From Linnemannia hyalina (taxonomy: Eukaryota; Mortierellomycota; Mortierellomycetes; Mortierellales; Mortierellaceae): a stretch of 64,000 nt of DNA. Made by a program: the position numbers and the translations under genes. A model generated the notes under the pieces. That model had not been told where the DNA came from. It searched no databases and saw only the letters and a list, made by a program, of their open reading frames with translations. Location of the stretch: contig JAHRHY010000021.1 of assembly GCA_019671135.1 (NCBI GenBank), positions 1 through 64,000 on the forward strand, in the 5' to 3' direction. Below are positions 1-8,868 of this stretch, piece after piece (position 1 is the stretch's first letter; each line of letters begins with the position of its first letter).

Positions 1-219
1 AGATAACAAATACATCTATAAAGAGTACATATACAAAAGCAAAAGAATCCAAATGGACATAGTTATCTAGCAGTATTACAAGAGCAAAACGTAAGGAGAG
101 AGTATCAACATAAACATTTTACATATCGGTAATCGGGCAGGACAAAAAGGTTGGAGCGCTTTTTTTTGGGCGAGGGAGTACACCTGTTTTCTCGTCTTTT
201 GTTAAGCTATGCCCACCAT
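1..219 (-). repeat. Inverted copy of the array's control region
   Basis: This stretch is the reverse complement of 10237-10457, with essentially one 2-nt difference near 118, and also matches 14166-14386. It is the non-coding control region of the 3.9-kb Rep/DDE unit in the opposite orientation to the array that follows. Similarity stops abruptly after the ATGGTGGGC end at 219. An inverted unit probably lies to the left of the window, so the array is either head-to-head here or the contig starts in a fold-back. Confidence 0.85.
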
Positions 220-429
220 TTTAAAACACCTACGTTCATATAACATATATAGCATTTATACGTGTGTCCCCGGTGAATCTCATGCATATACATCATGATG
301 ATAATGGTACCAGCTTGGTTGACAGTACATGAATTTCCTGGGAATAATTCCCATAATACTACTTATGGAAGGTATATATATTGCACATTTTAAAAGTTTA
401 TTCCGATAGCTCAACAACATTGGCTGTAT

Positions 430-795
430 CTAATTCTTCCTCTGATTTACCATGAGACCACTGGCAAATCCTTTGATCAAGGCATTTATTATATAAATCT
501 CCCTCTTCTGCTGGGAATATATTTGGTTCATCTTATCCATATTCTTCTCCAATTTTCTGACACTGTTCTTTAACTTCTTTATTCTCATACTGTAAATCAT
601 CAATCGGATTGTTGCACATCCCTCATCTTTCACTTACATCTCCCAGATTTCACATGCTTTTCCACCATTCTTTTTTGCCTGATAGCTCTCCTTGGAAGAC
701 TTTATCTTGCATTCCTTACATGTATTTCTGGAATCATCGTAGAATCATATTAAAGGCTTCTTTTGGTCACACCTGTTGCAAATCCTTTTTGGCAT
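430..795 (-). pseudogene. Zinc-ribbon plus coiled-coil protein, two in-frame stops
   Basis: One reading frame runs from an ATG at 795 to a stop at 430 and is interrupted by a TGA (codon 17) and a TAA (codon 54). The N-terminus has a CxxC (CNRC) followed about 18 residues later by CKEC, the four-cysteine zinc ribbon with a KKPL and DDSRNTCKEC context. That layout is common in small proteins of giant viruses and large phages. The C-terminal half is Lys/Glu-rich and helical (residues about 55-110) and looks like a coiled coil. The frame is otherwise undamaged, so decay is recent or the stops are sequencing errors. The gene lies in a 590-bp segment between the inverted arm (1-219) and the first array unit, and matches no other segment in the window. 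Function unknown. Confidence 0.55.
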
Positions 796-999
796 ATTAG
801 GCGGAATGGTGATCTCTTGATAGTGATATACCACGTTATTCCCGGGAATATTTCTCTCAATGTTTGTGTTTGAGGGCATTACCACAACAATATCTAATAT
901 AGATGTCAAGTGCTATCTATTCAAGGAGTAAATTGACAAATAGGTAATTACTAGGGGGATGCACCATTTATAGACGTCTTAATCGCCGCAAATATACTT

Positions 1000-1276
1000 A
1001 TGCCCAGGCCTACACGGTTTAACCAAAGCACGCCAGCAGGAAGTTGTTGCAGATTTTATTTATGAGAAAGAATCCGGAATTGTGTATGTTGTCTATTTGG
1101 ATGAAATTTTTAGATCATCATCGTAACCTCTCTTCACACAAGATGCCACTATATTTGGCACTAACGGCATAAAAAAGTTATTAGAGCATCTATCAACTCC
1201 TACGTGACAAAATACGTGCAGCATGGAATTACTTACCGAGAAAGACGCTGGTGAATATATGCTTAGAAAAAAATGA
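1000..1276 (+). pseudogene. Broken copy of the 90-aa small gene (unit 1)
   Basis: This is the counterpart of the intact ORF at 10741-11013, beginning with the same ATGCCCAGGCCTACACG start. It carries several one- or two-base insertions and deletions (for example an extra G near 1017, an extra A near 1070 and a lost T near 1090), so the frame is destroyed. Most changes are at short homopolymers, so decay and poor consensus quality are both possible. It is followed at 1294 by the same T5A3 motif seen after the intact copy. Confidence 0.75.
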
Positions 1277-1320
1277 CGACCTAAATTATAGACTTTTTAA
1301 ACCTAAGTATACCTTTTATT

Positions 1321-2323
1321 ATGTCGCCAACAAAAGAATCTCTGATAAACAAAGCCATCAACGAAATTTCCCATTTGCTGTCAAATGTGGGTAATCTACA
1401 GTCAGCACCATTTGGCAGTGTGGAGAGAAAAGGATTCACCAAATTCTCCAAACTCTTTTGCGATTCCATCATTTTGGGGTATATATAACTTTGCTGACGA
1501 TACCACTAAAGGTACAGCAATTGGAAAGTACATTGCTGAACTGCGCGATGCATTTAACCACACCGATTTAAATGTGGAATCTGTAAAGTTGGGTCGATGC
1601 TAGGCAGGTTAAAATGGATGATAACTATTTTTCTCCGCGCATGGTCAAACGCCATAGAAAGTTGTTTGTTGGAAAAGAATACCAACAGGGATTTATTGCC
1701 ATCAAGGTTTCTTTAGATTTTTCCCGTGCAAAGATTGTTGTGCCAATTTTGACGAACATGTTGTCTAGCTTGAACGAGAGCGGCATTGCTTTACATGACA
1801 TAGACTTTGCCTATGATTGTACACGTATTACCACACGACTGCACGTGGAGAGATTGCTAAAACAAACGAAAACTACAAAAATTGTCGATGATGTGGGAAG
1901 AGTAGGACATCATTGTATTTCATGGAGAGGTCGAAAAGGGGATACAAAGAATATCCGATATAAGGTGTATAACAAATTTGTCCAGATTTTGGAAAGTGCC
2001 GAGGTGCGAAAGAGCCTTGGTTCACGTTTGGAGGATTTGGTGGAGAAAGAAACAGCATTTGGACGACGAGTTAAAAAATATAAAAAGCATGGTTATAGTC
2101 GTATCGAGCTGACGTTTGAAGGTTCATCTTTGAGATCTCTTCAGTCATATCAAGACGAAATGGACAAGACAAAGAATCTCTTGAAGAAATGTAAAACATT
2201 TAAATGTTCCTTTGAGATGCAGTGGGAGGAACGTGCAAAATGCATTACCTCGATGGTGGCTGTACATTTTCCACATGAGAAACTGTTTGCTTATTGTCAC
2301 TGGTGGAATTCGGTAACCTCTAA
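1321..2323 (+). pseudogene. Rep-like gene, 5' part, frameshifted (unit 1)
   Basis: This corresponds to codons 1-334 of the intact gene at 11059-12762 and is nearly identical in sequence. A 2-nt deletion near 1470 and a 1-nt insertion near 1590 shift the frame, so only the part from the internal ATG at 1614 reads continuously, with the same motifs (DIDFAYD, RYKVYNK, YSRIELTF). At 2321-2323 a TAA is followed by the left end of the inserted element. The 3' part resumes at 8134. Not expected to make a full product. Confidence 0.8.
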
Positions 2324-2818
2324 GCGGCCCCTTCATGTGCAGAGGATATAAAAAGGCATATAAAAAATATCCAAAGCCCAAGGAACGGAGTGTTTACTTC
2401 CATAACTGACATATCTCTTCATAGTGGGCAACAGAACACAGAATAAAATAGCAATAGACAGCACATGTTTTTTTAAAATGTAATCTCTCCCCTGTATTTC
2501 GCCCCAAAGATACAGTTGAGAGTACAAGTGCTTTAGATGATGACATACAAGAACTACTCTGGCGAATCTTGCAGTGAGGGTTACAGGTTAATAGTAGATG
2601 GACATATTCAAGAGTGTGGTGTGCGAAAAATAAGAAGACTTTGTTGTTTGGAGAATAGGTTGGTGTTTAGTAGGATAGTTAAACAAAAAATGTTACAATG
2701 GTTGTCTTATATGCTTGGTATCATATATACATTCTCATCCCATAGTCGCTATGGATATTGTCGAGATCTACAGAGATGTAACAAACACCATATGATAACT
2801 TGGACGTGAAAGGCCTCC
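2324..2818 (+). mobile_element. 495-bp MITE-like element, left copy
   Basis: The 495-bp segment matches 7636-8130 over its whole length. Its ends are imperfect inverted repeats: GCGGCCCCTTCATGTGC at the left and the complement of GGAGGCCTTTCACGTCC at the right, agreeing at 11 of 17 positions. The flanks are TAA on the left and TAG on the right. A 90-aa ORF (2537-2809, +) is present but resembles nothing I know. A diverged relative at 15220-15715 shares this ORF region and the terminal repeat. An internal T7A4 tract lies near 2466. Confidence 0.75.
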
Positions 2819-3291
2819 TAGGTGAATGTTTTAAAAAAATATGGGTAATGCAATAATGGTGAGGGTGCATGCATTGTGGAACGTCTCAGATGAAGTTATC
2901 GTGGTTTTTATAATGTTTGATGTAACATACTTTGTAGGAAGTTACGATTGTTATAATATTTGTTGATATGCGGCCTCCTATACAGATCGTTGGTAAATAT
3001 GCCAATGGTGAAAAAATAAATGTCATAAAGAGTGCATGCATTGTAGAACATATTAGATATAGTTATTGTAATTTTCGTAATGTTAAATATAAGTAGATTG
3101 TGGATAAACACCACTGTGATCAAGAAAGAAATATTGTAAATTGTGCAAAGGATGGTGGAAGTTTTTAAAAAGATGGGTAATATATCTGGTGAATCTCATT
3201 GGAAGGGACGAGGATAATATTACATGTGTATTCCATATATAAAAGCTTTATTTGTGCAAGTGGTATATCTACAGTTTTTAAAATTCTTGAT
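2819..3291. repeat. AT-rich spacer with a degenerate direct repeat
   Basis: No gene is seen in these 473 bases. Two imperfect copies of about 75 bp start at 2865 and 3032 with the shared core GTGCATGCATTGT, and keep a similar order of A/T tracts after it. A stray GGCCTCCTA near 2976 repeats the right tip of the 495-bp element and may be a remnant. TTTTTAAAAA occurs at 3162-3171, and TTTTTAAAA at 3275-3283 just after the stop codon of the next gene. Confidence 0.5.
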
Positions 3292-5553
3292 CTACTCTTC
3301 TGCGGTCTCAAATGTTACTTCAAGAGGCTTCTTTTCTTCCATCGTACTTTTCTCTTTGGCTTGAATACTATCTAATACACTTTGCACTATGGTTTTTCTG
3401 TTGTTAGATCCTTCTTTTGCAAACTTACATAATATATCGGAATGTGGTTCGCGGGAACCAAACTTATCCATGTGCCATGTTTCGTAGTTGGAATAATCTT
3501 TCTCCAACAAACCTAGGTGAAAAATTAGTTCTTTTTCTTCTGCATTACCATCTGCCGAAACGTATTCCTCGCGGAGTTCTTCTTCGATAGCTGTTATTTT
3601 GCTATATACTTCTCCCATTGCCTTCAGAAAATCATGATGGTCTTTTGTAGTGTAAACACTTGAGGCATTCACATTTTCGCTTTCCATAGGTCCACCATCT
3701 TCTAGAGTTTTCTTAACATCCGACTCTTGCACCTCATCATCTACTTTTTCTACAAGTTCATCTAAAGTTTCCTTAATATTCGACTCTTGCACCTCATCAT
3801 CTATTTTTTCTACCGGTTCACCTTTCTCTGTCGACCTATCCTTAGACCATTGTGGCTTAAAGCCCATAGCGAAGATCTTTTCTTTTTCCTTTTGGTTAAG
3901 ATTATCATAGTCGACATTCTCTGCACTAATGTGGTCATCAGTCACCAAGCCAACTACAATGTTTTGCTTGCGGATCTTGAGAATGTGCTTTCCATTTACA
4001 AGTACATTCTTGGAATACTCCAATTGCTGCTTGTGAAACCTTTTCCATTTCATCTTGGATATATCTGTCGGTCCTTCCACTGGTAGTTCCTCTTCTACTT
4101 CGACCTCCTCGTTGAAAAGCATCTTTCTCTCTTCATCAGACATTTCTTGAAGTTTCATCTTGCTAAGCATGGAGCGTTCCAAGATATCCATCTCTGGAAC
4201 ATCACCACCGCCACGCAGATGATCAAGCGTAAACAGGCCAACGTATGTATTCTTTCCACATAGCTTGACAATGTACTTAGCCTTCATCGTAAAGTTAGTT
4301 GCATACTCAAGCATGTCGTTATTAGGATGAACCATCCATCCTCCATCCTTTGCAAGTGGTATGTCTTTCTCTGATCTAATGTTACGCACCGTTGTGGCCA
4401 GTGCAAATGTGTGTTCATCTTTTTCATCCTTAGAAACATCTACATTAGAAGATGGCTCTGCATTTTTGGGCATCTCTGAATGCCTTTTCTTTCGAGAAGT
4501 CTTCTTCTCATCATCCTTAGATGGCTTTTTATGAGATAGTTTTTCATCAGGGTTATCCTTAGAGGTATCATCTCCAGATTCTACATCAGGTCTGTTATTG
4601 GACTTGCCATCATCAGAGTCTTTATCTTTAGAGGAATCATCGTCAGAGTCAGCATTATCAGACGTATCACCATCATCTGTATCATCGTCAGAATTCTCAT
4701 CAGCAGAAGACTCTTCTATTTTTTCTACATCTGCTGAAGTTGCCTCTTGAAGACCCATCTTGGCCAATATGCGTGCCTCTTTCTCAGATATTTCTGGCGC
4801 AGGGAGATTCTTGCCCATGAGCTTAGGTGGACACAATGCAATGTAGAGATTCTTTTCCTTTAGCCTAATAATGTACTTGCCATTTACAGTAAAGCTTTTT
4901 GCATACAGGAAAGCTGGATTAGTTGCATAACGCGTCCATATACATGTATTAGCGAGTGGTACATTTTTCTTGGACGTTATGTCAACTACCTTTGGACTCA
5001 ACGGAAAGGAGACGGCAATTATATCTTCTTCATCATCATCATCGGACGGCTCTTCATCCGATGACTCCTGCTTGTTTCTCTTTCGCTTCTTTGGTTCTTC
5101 ATCCTCGGAAGTCATATCGTCATCGGAAGACACAAACTTAGAAGTATGTGTCTTCTTTAAAGCCTTGGAAGACTTAGTACGCTTGTCGACAGGTGCGTTG
5201 TTGTTACTACGTTTTATATAACCTCTATCTTGATCTTGATGACGTCCACAGTATGTTTGACCAAGTTTGGCTACACTACCACAATTAGCACCCTTAATAG
5301 TTGTGCCTTGACACTTGCGCGCAGGATCGTGGACATAACAATGCATGCCTTCATCATCAACTTCCTTCATGCATTTGCGCTTGGACTTGGTGCACTTTTC
5401 TCCACAAAAGTAGTATCTCTCTACTTCCTCATCCTCATCAAGCGCCTTAAAGATCTTATTTGCATCTTTCTTGTTAAACTCCACTCCCTTCTTAGAGGAG
5501 AATGTCTCAAAGGCCTTGGTGATGAGCTCGATTGTAAGCTGAACGTACTTCAT
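3292..5553 (-). CDS. 753-aa Cys-rich, three-repeat acidic protein, unknown function
   Basis: An intronless 753-codon gene. Residues 1-45 are a helical N-terminus. Residues 50-105 hold two Cys/His clusters: C50, C54, C61, C72, H75, then C81, C91, C102, H105. The second has the CxGTTxKGxxC...GxxYCxxH pattern known from many giant-virus and phage proteins, probably zinc-binding. Three related segments of about 85 residues follow (near 190-285, 385-475 and 500-575), each with a core like AKSFTVNGKYIIRLKEKN and the first two ending in KMxLQE or KMGLQE. They are separated by long Asp/Ser/Glu/Lys-rich linkers. The C-terminal 150 residues are helical and acidic. A TTTTTAAAA motif lies 9-17 bp past the stop. 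It sits inside the 5.8-kb insertion next to a transposase. Origin in a large DNA virus or a virus-derived mobile element is inference; a structural or DNA-binding role cannot be told. Confidence 0.75.
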   Translation of the reverse strand: MKYVQLTIELITKAFETFSSKKGVEFNKKDANKIFKALDEDEEVERYYFCGEKCTKSKRKCMKEVDDEGMHCYVHDPARKCQGTTIKGANCGSVAKLGQTYCGRHQDQDRGYIKRSNNNAPVDKRTKSSKALKKTHTSKFVSSDDDMTSEDEEPKKRKRNKQESSDEEPSDDDDEEDIIAVSFPLSPKVVDITSKKNVPLANTCIWTRYATNPAFLYAKSFTVNGKYIIRLKEKNLYIALCPPKLMGKNLPAPEISEKEARILAKMGLQEATSADVEKIEESSADENSDDDTDDGDTSDNADSDDDSSKDKDSDDGKSNNRPDVESGDDTSKDNPDEKLSHKKPSKDDEKKTSRKKRHSEMPKNAEPSSNVDVSKDEKDEHTFALATTVRNIRSEKDIPLAKDGGWMVHPNNDMLEYATNFTMKAKYIVKLCGKNTYVGLFTLDHLRGGGDVPEMDILERSMLSKMKLQEMSDEERKMLFNEEVEVEEELPVEGPTDISKMKWKRFHKQQLEYSKNVLVNGKHILKIRKQNIVVGLVTDDHISAENVDYDNLNQKEKEKIFAMGFKPQWSKDRSTEKGEPVEKIDDEVQESNIKETLDELVEKVDDEVQESDVKKTLEDGGPMESENVNASSVYTTKDHHDFLKAMGEVYSKITAIEEELREEYVSADGNAEEKELIFHLGLLEKDYSNYETWHMDKFGSREPHSDILCKFAKEGSNNRKTIVQSVLDSIQAKEKSTMEEKKPLEVTFETAEE

Positions 5554-6184
5554 GTTTTTGGATATGAATAATATGGATTGTACTTGTGGTATGGTGGGTG
5601 TGAATGAGTTTTCAGTTTATGTGTGGTAGATTGCAGCTGCTTAGTACACTGATATAAAGAATTGCAATAAAAGATGGTTGTATAGGTATGGATGGTTGTA
5701 TAGATATGGATAATTGTTGGTTGGTTACTAGATAAAGATTAAGCAAGAGGGAAGTGGACTCCTTTATTTATACTAATTCAGGAACACTGCCACAATGGAC
5801 ATTAATAGCGCTTGCTTATTAGCACTGCTTGGCGCTTAGTAACAAAAGAGTTTTAAAAAGGCATCTAAGTGGTTAATAATGTAGTGTTCCTCGTATGACG
5901 TAGATCTTGCTTATTAAGACTGCTTGGCATTAAAGACGGGGTTTAAAAATGGTTAAGAATGTAGTATTATTTTATGACGTAGGTTTGTACATGTGTTTAT
6001 CCTCTTTGTTAAATAAAAAGGAATGCTGTAGAATAGCATAGAATAGCATCCGATCTACTACAATAATACCATGGCTTTTAATAATAGATACCGGTGCATA
6101 TTAGCGTCTTGGCAGTTAATACCGTATCTTAAAGCTGACTAAATAGGCCATGTATGTCTATTCTTTTAAAAACCTGCAATAAGT
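5554..6184. repeat. Spacer between the 753-aa gene and the DDE gene, with tandem repeat
   Basis: There is no gene in these 630 bases. A degenerate tandem repeat has copies at 5811-5903 and 5906-5983. Both begin CTTGCTTATTA, contain an internal TTTTAAAAA or TTTAAAAA, continue with GGTTAA(T/G)AATGTAGT and end in TATGACGTAG. A short repeat built on GTATAGGTATGGATGGTT lies near 5670-5710. The region is upstream of the 753-aa gene, so the repeats could be promoter elements. TTTTAAAAA at 6164-6172 is just past the DDE stop. Confidence 0.5.
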
Positions 6185-7474
6185 CTACAGATTACCATTA
6201 ACATCCATTTGTCGCTTCGTACCTCCAAGCTCAATGGAAAGACCGGGTTGCATTATTACTGCTTGATCCATTGGTGTGTCCTCATCAACATTAACATCAA
6301 CATCACCATGAAGATTAATACCAAGAAATTTGTTCTGGAGTTGTGCCATTGTATTTCCATCCTCCACTAGCGCACCAACATCAACATATCCCATTGGTTG
6401 CTCAACGTCGTTCTCTGTCGTCGGATACTCGAATCCTTCGCGAAGCCAAGCTGTATGAATTGGTTCTGCAGAAATCTTCAACAAAGCAACCATCTTTTTC
6501 ATGTTTAAGAGTAACAAAGATAACTTCAACTGCAAATTATATGTTTGTTTCTTATCCACCAACACAGGAGTACGGTTGTTGTGTTTCTCAAATGTGGAAC
6601 CAAGGTCTGCAAACAGAGATTCCATCTGCGAGCGGAAACTACCAAAGGTGGTATTGTATAACGCTTCTTCCTGTGTAAGTTCCTTGTTCTTCTGTTTACG
6701 GTATGGATGAGCGAAATTTTGGACTTTAAGAGTATCAGACTCATCTATAAGCCTCCTTAAGAACTGTGGATACCCTCCATCGAGAGCAATGCAATCCATC
6801 TCATGCACTCTCTTGTCCAACTTCATCGTTAGCAGCATTGTTCCATCAGCATTGTTCTTGCAAGATGCAGATTTGGAGACAAATAAGGCCATGCCATTAC
6901 AATCCATTGCTACCTGTGTGCGTAACCCTGACTTTTTCAGCTTGTAAGAGTACATATCAGCACTGCTCTCACCTTTGTATGTTGCTCTTGTATCATGACC
7001 ATCAAGATGCAATGTAACATGCTTAAATAATGGAGGATTCTTTTCCTTTGCAGACAATAGGCGTATTTTAATTGTGGAGAACATTGTTGCAATACAGTTG
7101 GTGATGTACTTGTTGTGCAAAGTATATTCTTTCTTATAAAACACAGAGTGCATTGCATGAAAACTACTTTTTGGCATGTGTGGTTCCATTGCTTCCATAG
7201 ACAGTCCTTTGACAAGATGATAGAGCATTAAAAGACCTTTCTCCACTTCTTTGTATGGACCAGGATACTTAACCTTTGGCCAGATGTCAACAAGAAAGAA
7301 GTACACTGGAATAGGACCAAGGCGTCGATTTAGGGTTTCTTTTATTTCTGGCATATACCCAATTTCCTTGCTTACAGTACGATGATTATTACGTGGTGTA
7401 ATTGTTGGCCATCCAGCGTTGAGGAAAGTCCAATGGTCATCAAGCAGTTGTTGGAAGTGTTTTGTTAGATCCAT
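6185..7474 (-). CDS. DDE transposase (Harbinger/DDE_Tnp_4-like), inside the insertion
   Basis: A 429-aa protein from the ATG at 7474; the frame is open to an ATG at 7564, but 7474 matches the start of the related array proteins. It shares the fold signature of DDE_Tnp_4 transposases: LDGHDTRATY with the first Asp, a YSYKLKKSGLRTQVAMD segment, IALDGGYPQFL with the second Asp, and a FGSFRSQMESLFADL segment with the Glu. Similarity to the 8869 and 12798 proteins is clear along the length but far from identity. The C-terminal 60 residues are acidic and divergent. It is the best candidate to have moved the 5.8-kb element and its 495-bp ends, whose TAA duplication suits this family. T6A5 at 7523-7533 lies about 50 bp upstream of the start. 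The frame is intact. Confidence 0.8.
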   Translation of the reverse strand: MDLTKHFQQLLDDHWTFLNAGWPTITPRNNHRTVSKEIGYMPEIKETLNRRLGPIPVYFFLVDIWPKVKYPGPYKEVEKGLLMLYHLVKGLSMEAMEPHMPKSSFHAMHSVFYKKEYTLHNKYITNCIATMFSTIKIRLLSAKEKNPPLFKHVTLHLDGHDTRATYKGESSADMYSYKLKKSGLRTQVAMDCNGMALFVSKSASCKNNADGTMLLTMKLDKRVHEMDCIALDGGYPQFLRRLIDESDTLKVQNFAHPYRKQKNKELTQEEALYNTTFGSFRSQMESLFADLGSTFEKHNNRTPVLVDKKQTYNLQLKLSLLLLNMKKMVALLKISAEPIHTAWLREGFEYPTTENDVEQPMGYVDVGALVEDGNTMAQLQNKFLGINLHGDVDVNVDEDTPMDQAVIMQPGLSIELGGTKRQMDVNGNL

Positions 7475-7635
7475 AATAATATTTATGTATTGGATTGTCA
7501 TGACGTTAACCAACAATAACAATTTTTTAAAAAGGCTTATACTTAACTGCATACACAACAGCATGTAGGATGGTATCTATCATATAGCAAGCACATAGTT
7601 GAGAATACAAATATATTTTTATATTTTTTTCGGTA

Positions 7636-8130
7636 GCGGCCCCTTCATGTGCAGAGGATATAAAAAGGCATATAAAAAATATCCAAAGCCCAAGGAACGG
7701 AGTGTTTACTTCCATAACTGACATATCTCTTCATAGTGGGCAACAGAACACAGAATAAAATAGCAATAGACAGCACATGTTTTTTTAAAATGTAATCTCT
7801 CCCCTGTATTTCGCCCCAAAGATACAGTTGAGAGTACAAGTGCTTTAGATGATGACATACAAGAACTACTCTGGCGAATCTTGCAGTGAGGGTTACAGGT
7901 TAATAGTAGATGGACATATTCAAGAGTGTGGTGTGCGAAAAATAAGAAGACTTTGTTGTTTGGAGAATAGGTTGGTGTTTAGTAGGATAGTTAAACAAAA
8001 AATGTTACAATGGTTGTCTTATATGCTTGGTATCATATATACATTCTCATCCCATAGTCGCTATGGATATTGTCGAGATCTACAGAGATGTAACAAACAC
8101 CATATGATAACTTGGACGTGAAAGGCCTCC
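7636..8130 (+). mobile_element. 495-bp MITE-like element, right copy
   Basis: This copy is the same sequence as 2324-2818, base for base as far as I compared. Its left flank is GTA and its right flank is TAA, which continues directly into the rep gene. It has the same 17-bp imperfect inverted ends and the same 90-aa ORF (7849-8121). Identity of the two copies means they arose together or were homogenised recently. Confidence 0.75.
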
Positions 8131-8133
8131 TAA

Positions 8134-8833
8134 GAAGTATGGATATATGTGGCAAAACTTTAAGAACCCCGAGCTTATTACACTTTTGCTGGCTAACTAT
8201 TCCTTTAACGATAGACCTATATATTTTGTGGAAGGACATGTAGAAGAGGTAAATGGGAAAGATGAAGTTATTTTGGGCGAAATAAGGACATTTAAGCGCG
8301 AGCCTGGATGTACTGCCATCACGCTAGTTGCTGGCTCGCAAAAAGGAATGTTTCCTTCGAGGGATGCATCTTCTAACGTCATTCGTAAATTTAGCAAAGT
8401 TGGAATTGTGGAAGTTGACAACATCTCTATTGCCTGGCCAAAGCGTGTTCATAACAGGTATAGTGCCCCACTTGCAGATATCTTCGAATATGATGAAGAT
8501 ACAGTAGATACAAATGTATTACATCTGAAAACTATTCATGTTTCGATGTATACTGCAGCCGACCGAATTCTAAAGCCTGATGAGGAGTATACCATTGTAG
8601 CGGCCGGTCTCAAAGAATTTCGTTCTGAACATCGTTGGCATTTTATTACAGCATGTGGCATAAAGGTGCGCGCAGGAAAATCGTTGGCAAAGATTTGGAC
8701 ACCATGGCGTGTGGAGCATCTTCAAGGTCTACAGAGAATTGGTAGTGTGAAAGGTGTGCCGTTCATGACATTTCGAGCGATTAGAGTGGTTAATTCACAT
8801 AATATACTTGATATGAAGTGCGAGCGCGTTTGA
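8134..8833 (+). pseudogene. Rep-like gene, 3' part (unit 1)
   Basis: These 700 bases continue the unit-1 rep gene after the insertion and correspond to the C-terminal 233 residues of the intact protein. The frame is open to the normal stop. A handful of substitutions differ from unit 2. The last 20 residues before the shared DMKCERV end are rewritten: RVVNSHNIL here against KKVRIHGED in unit 2. Without its own start and 5' half it is a fragment, although an ATG at 8147 opens 228 codons. Confidence 0.8.
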
Positions 8834-8837
8834 GAGG

Positions 8838-8847
8838 TTTTTAAAAA
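8838..8847. promoter_or_regulatory. TTTTTAAAAA motif between convergent stops (unit 1)
   Basis: A perfect 10-bp palindrome lies in the 35-bp gap between the convergent stop codons of rep and the DDE gene. The same motif recurs after nearly every stop codon in the first 15 kb. A shared 3'-end signal is the simplest reading; function is not shown. Confidence 0.45.
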
Positions 8848-8868
8848 CTTTGGAAAGACTTTTGTTAA

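Larger units (their letters stand above)
2324..8130. mobile_element. 5.8-kb composite-like insertion in the unit-1 rep gene
   Basis: Removing 2324-8130 plus one TAA joins the rep gene exactly as in unit 2 (CCTCTAAGAAGTATGG). The insertion is therefore flanked by a 3-bp TAA duplication (2321-2323 and 8131-8133), the target size and sequence typical of PIF/Harbinger-like elements. Its two ends are identical 495-bp copies (2324-2818, 7636-8130) in the same orientation. The 4.8 kb between them holds a 753-aa gene and a DDE transposase of the DDE_Tnp_4 type, both on the minus strand. It may be a composite of two MITEs that moved as a unit, or one autonomous element with long direct terminal repeats. 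Confidence 0.7.
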
